A DNA stretch of 6,625 nucleotides, taken from Bacteroidales bacterium UBA5537 (GTDB taxonomy: Bacteria; Bacteroidota; Bacteroidia; Bacteroidales; Lentimicrobiaceae). A model generated the notes under the pieces. That model saw only the letters and a program-made list of their open reading frames with translations, was not told where the DNA came from and searched no databases. The position numbers were made by a program, and so were the translations under genes. Numbering within the stretch: position 1 is the first letter of the stretch; every line of letters begins with the position of its first letter. The stretch is from positions 4,285-10,909 of the forward strand of contig DINP01000013.1 in the NCBI GenBank assembly GCA_002426025.1, in the 5' to 3' direction. Below are positions 5,570 to 6,625 of the stretch, piece by piece.

Positions 5570-5694
5570 GAGTTTATGCATGAGATAGTGTACTTGCCTC
5601 AGGGAACATCATTGGTTGAGTCCCGTTTTGAATGACTGCTCTCTTTTAAATAGTAAGAAATAGTTTCTTGTTAAGCTTAAGTGGCCTATAAATC

Positions 5695-6591
5695 CTATTC
5701 CCTGATAAACCGTTGTGAAATGCTTCCGGTTTTTGAGGTCGCCTTTACAACATAAACACCAGGTGTCAGACCCGAAATATCAATGACAGCGCTTGTAGTA
5801 GAGAATTGAAATTTCCCATCAATACTATATATATCTAGCCTGGAGATGAGTTCTTTATTTACAATATGCAATTCGGAGGTTGCCGGGTTGGGGTACAAAT
5901 CAAATAGACGGTTAACATATTTTTCCTTTATCCCGGTTGTAGTAGAGGTAAGTTTCCATAAAATAAATCCTCCGCTGCTTGCCTGGAAAACAGGAGCCAG
6001 TGGTGATGAACTCCAGAAGCCAATCGACTGATTTCCCTCATCGTTGATATTTATCCTTACAACGTTGTTGTTTGTAGAGGTGTTTGTTATAAAATCACCA
6101 TAACCATCATAATTATTGATGATCGTTTTTACATTCTGATTTTCCTTCTGATAGGAATCAGTATTTATCAGGTTGAAAGTAAAAGGAAAGACAAGAGAAG
6201 TTCTGTAATTCAGGAAGGAAACCGGTCCGCTGGTTCCTACATTGTTGGCAACTTCTTCGAGAACGGTGGATGTATGATTAAACAGACTATAAGAATCAGG
6301 CATTCCCGTGATGCTGAATTTCATGGCGAAATTAGCTGCAGGATATTCAAGCGCGTAAGGAGTTTCATCCATATCAAGGAATTCAGCAGTTCCTGCCAGT
6401 GTGGCCGTCGCACTGCTGATATCCCAGGTTACATTTGCTCCCGAGGCAACAAGGTTAGCCGTATTCACATTGCTTAATGAATAAAGGTTGAAAGCTGAGC
6501 CGGTATGCAGACTGTCGCTGACCAGGATTGGCTGGGCGAAAATCAGGGAAACCGACATAAGAAGAATGCTGAGCGTAAAGGCTTTTTTCAT
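5695..6591 (-). CDS. Secreted protein with a type IX secretion (T9SS) type A C-terminal sorting domain
   Basis: The 298-residue product has a classical signal peptide (Lys2-Lys3, hydrophobic 4-18, probable cleavage after Ala19). The last 70 or so residues are a typical Por/type A sorting domain: LYPNPATSELHI at about 231-242, RLDIYSIDGK, IDISGLTPGVYVVKATSKTG and a terminal FIRE. Such domains direct cargo across the outer membrane through T9SS and are then cut off as the protein is anchored or released. Residues about 20-225 make up the passenger. They are Asn/Ser/Thr-rich and beta-like, with a GANVTWDISS segment and a YDGYGDF segment; I recall similar segments in other Bacteroidota sorting-domain proteins of unknown function. 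No enzyme motif is seen. The gene's promoter lies at or beyond the right edge, and nothing ties it to the peptide cluster 561 bp downstream. Confidence 0.93.
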   Translation of the reverse strand: MKKAFTLSILLMSVSLIFAQPILVSDSLHTGSAFNLYSLSNVNTANLVASGANVTWDISSATATLAGTAEFLDMDETPYALEYPAANFAMKFSITGMPDSYSLFNHTSTVLEEVANNVGTSGPVSFLNYRTSLVFPFTFNLINTDSYQKENQNVKTIINNYDGYGDFITNTSTNNNVVRININDEGNQSIGFWSSSPLAPVFQASSGGFILWKLTSTTTGIKEKYVNRLFDLYPNPATSELHIVNKELISRLDIYSIDGKFQFSTTSAVIDISGLTPGVYVVKATSKTGSISQRFIRE

Positions 6592-6625
6592 GGGTTAGGT
6601 GTTATTAATTGTGAAATTGAAACAG

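Larger units (their letters stand above)
5134..5694. other. 561-bp intergenic region between the T9SS gene and the peptide gene
   Basis: No protein gene can be supported. In minus-strand order it holds a weak AAGAAA/TTTCTT hairpin (5655-5669) and a TTAAGCTTAA palindrome (5671-5680) just past the T9SS gene, and a strong two-part hairpin (5525-5569). Next come a purine-rich GAGAAATGAG-type tract (5357-5430), a candidate promoter (5271-5302) and a structured leader of about 130 nt before the peptide start. Short frames, such as a 12-codon one near 5611-5573 on the minus strand, show no recognisable features. Confidence 0.7.

Noticed and set aside
5573..5611. A second small peptide on the minus strand (12 codons beginning MMFPEA).
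   Set aside because: It is too short, has no Cys or Gly core, and has no similarity to the 55-residue peptide.

Overview
The window looks like a chromosomal stretch of an uncultured or anaerobic member of the Bacteroidota. The evidence is a type IX secretion C-terminal sorting domain on the protein at 5695-6591, a Bacteroidota-style lipoprotein at 251, no Shine-Dalgarno sequences before the starts, one TAnnTTTG-type promoter match, and fairly AT-rich intergenic DNA. I cannot name a genus.

Layout, left to right. 1-250 is intergenic. 251-1206 (+) is a lipoprotein gene of unknown function with a C-terminal membrane segment. As given it is split by a one-base frameshift near 950-975. 1330-1812 (+) encodes a peptidase M15-type cell-wall peptidase. 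It converges, with only 5 nt between stop codons, on a minus-strand cluster. Read in its own direction, that cluster starts with a 55-residue Cys-containing peptide (5133-4966). A long-loop inverted repeat followed by a T-run comes next (4953-4876 and beyond), then a radical SAM/SPASM enzyme (4787-3660), a GxxExxY-family protein (3618-3247), a roughly 210-bp block of degenerate tandem and inverted repeats (3240-3030), and a second, paralogous radical SAM/SPASM enzyme (2951-1818). 5134-5694 has no gene but holds a candidate promoter and leader, a strong hairpin and a purine-rich tract. 5695-6591 (-) encodes a T9SS cargo protein.

The main point of interest is the minus-strand cluster. A small peptide ending in CTGCWGGTCANGITG sits upstream of two related SPASM enzymes with identical cysteine spacing. 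This is the arrangement of a ribosomally made, radical-SAM-modified peptide (RiPP) system: leader plus Cys/Gly-rich core, two maturases, and a possible attenuating terminator after the precursor gene. I do not recognise the precursor as a named family. The chemistry (for example thioether formation), the export route and the biological role are not shown by the sequence. The GxxExxY gene and its repeats look like an unrelated module lodged between the two maturase genes. The lipoprotein, the peptidase and the T9SS protein have no visible link to the peptide system.
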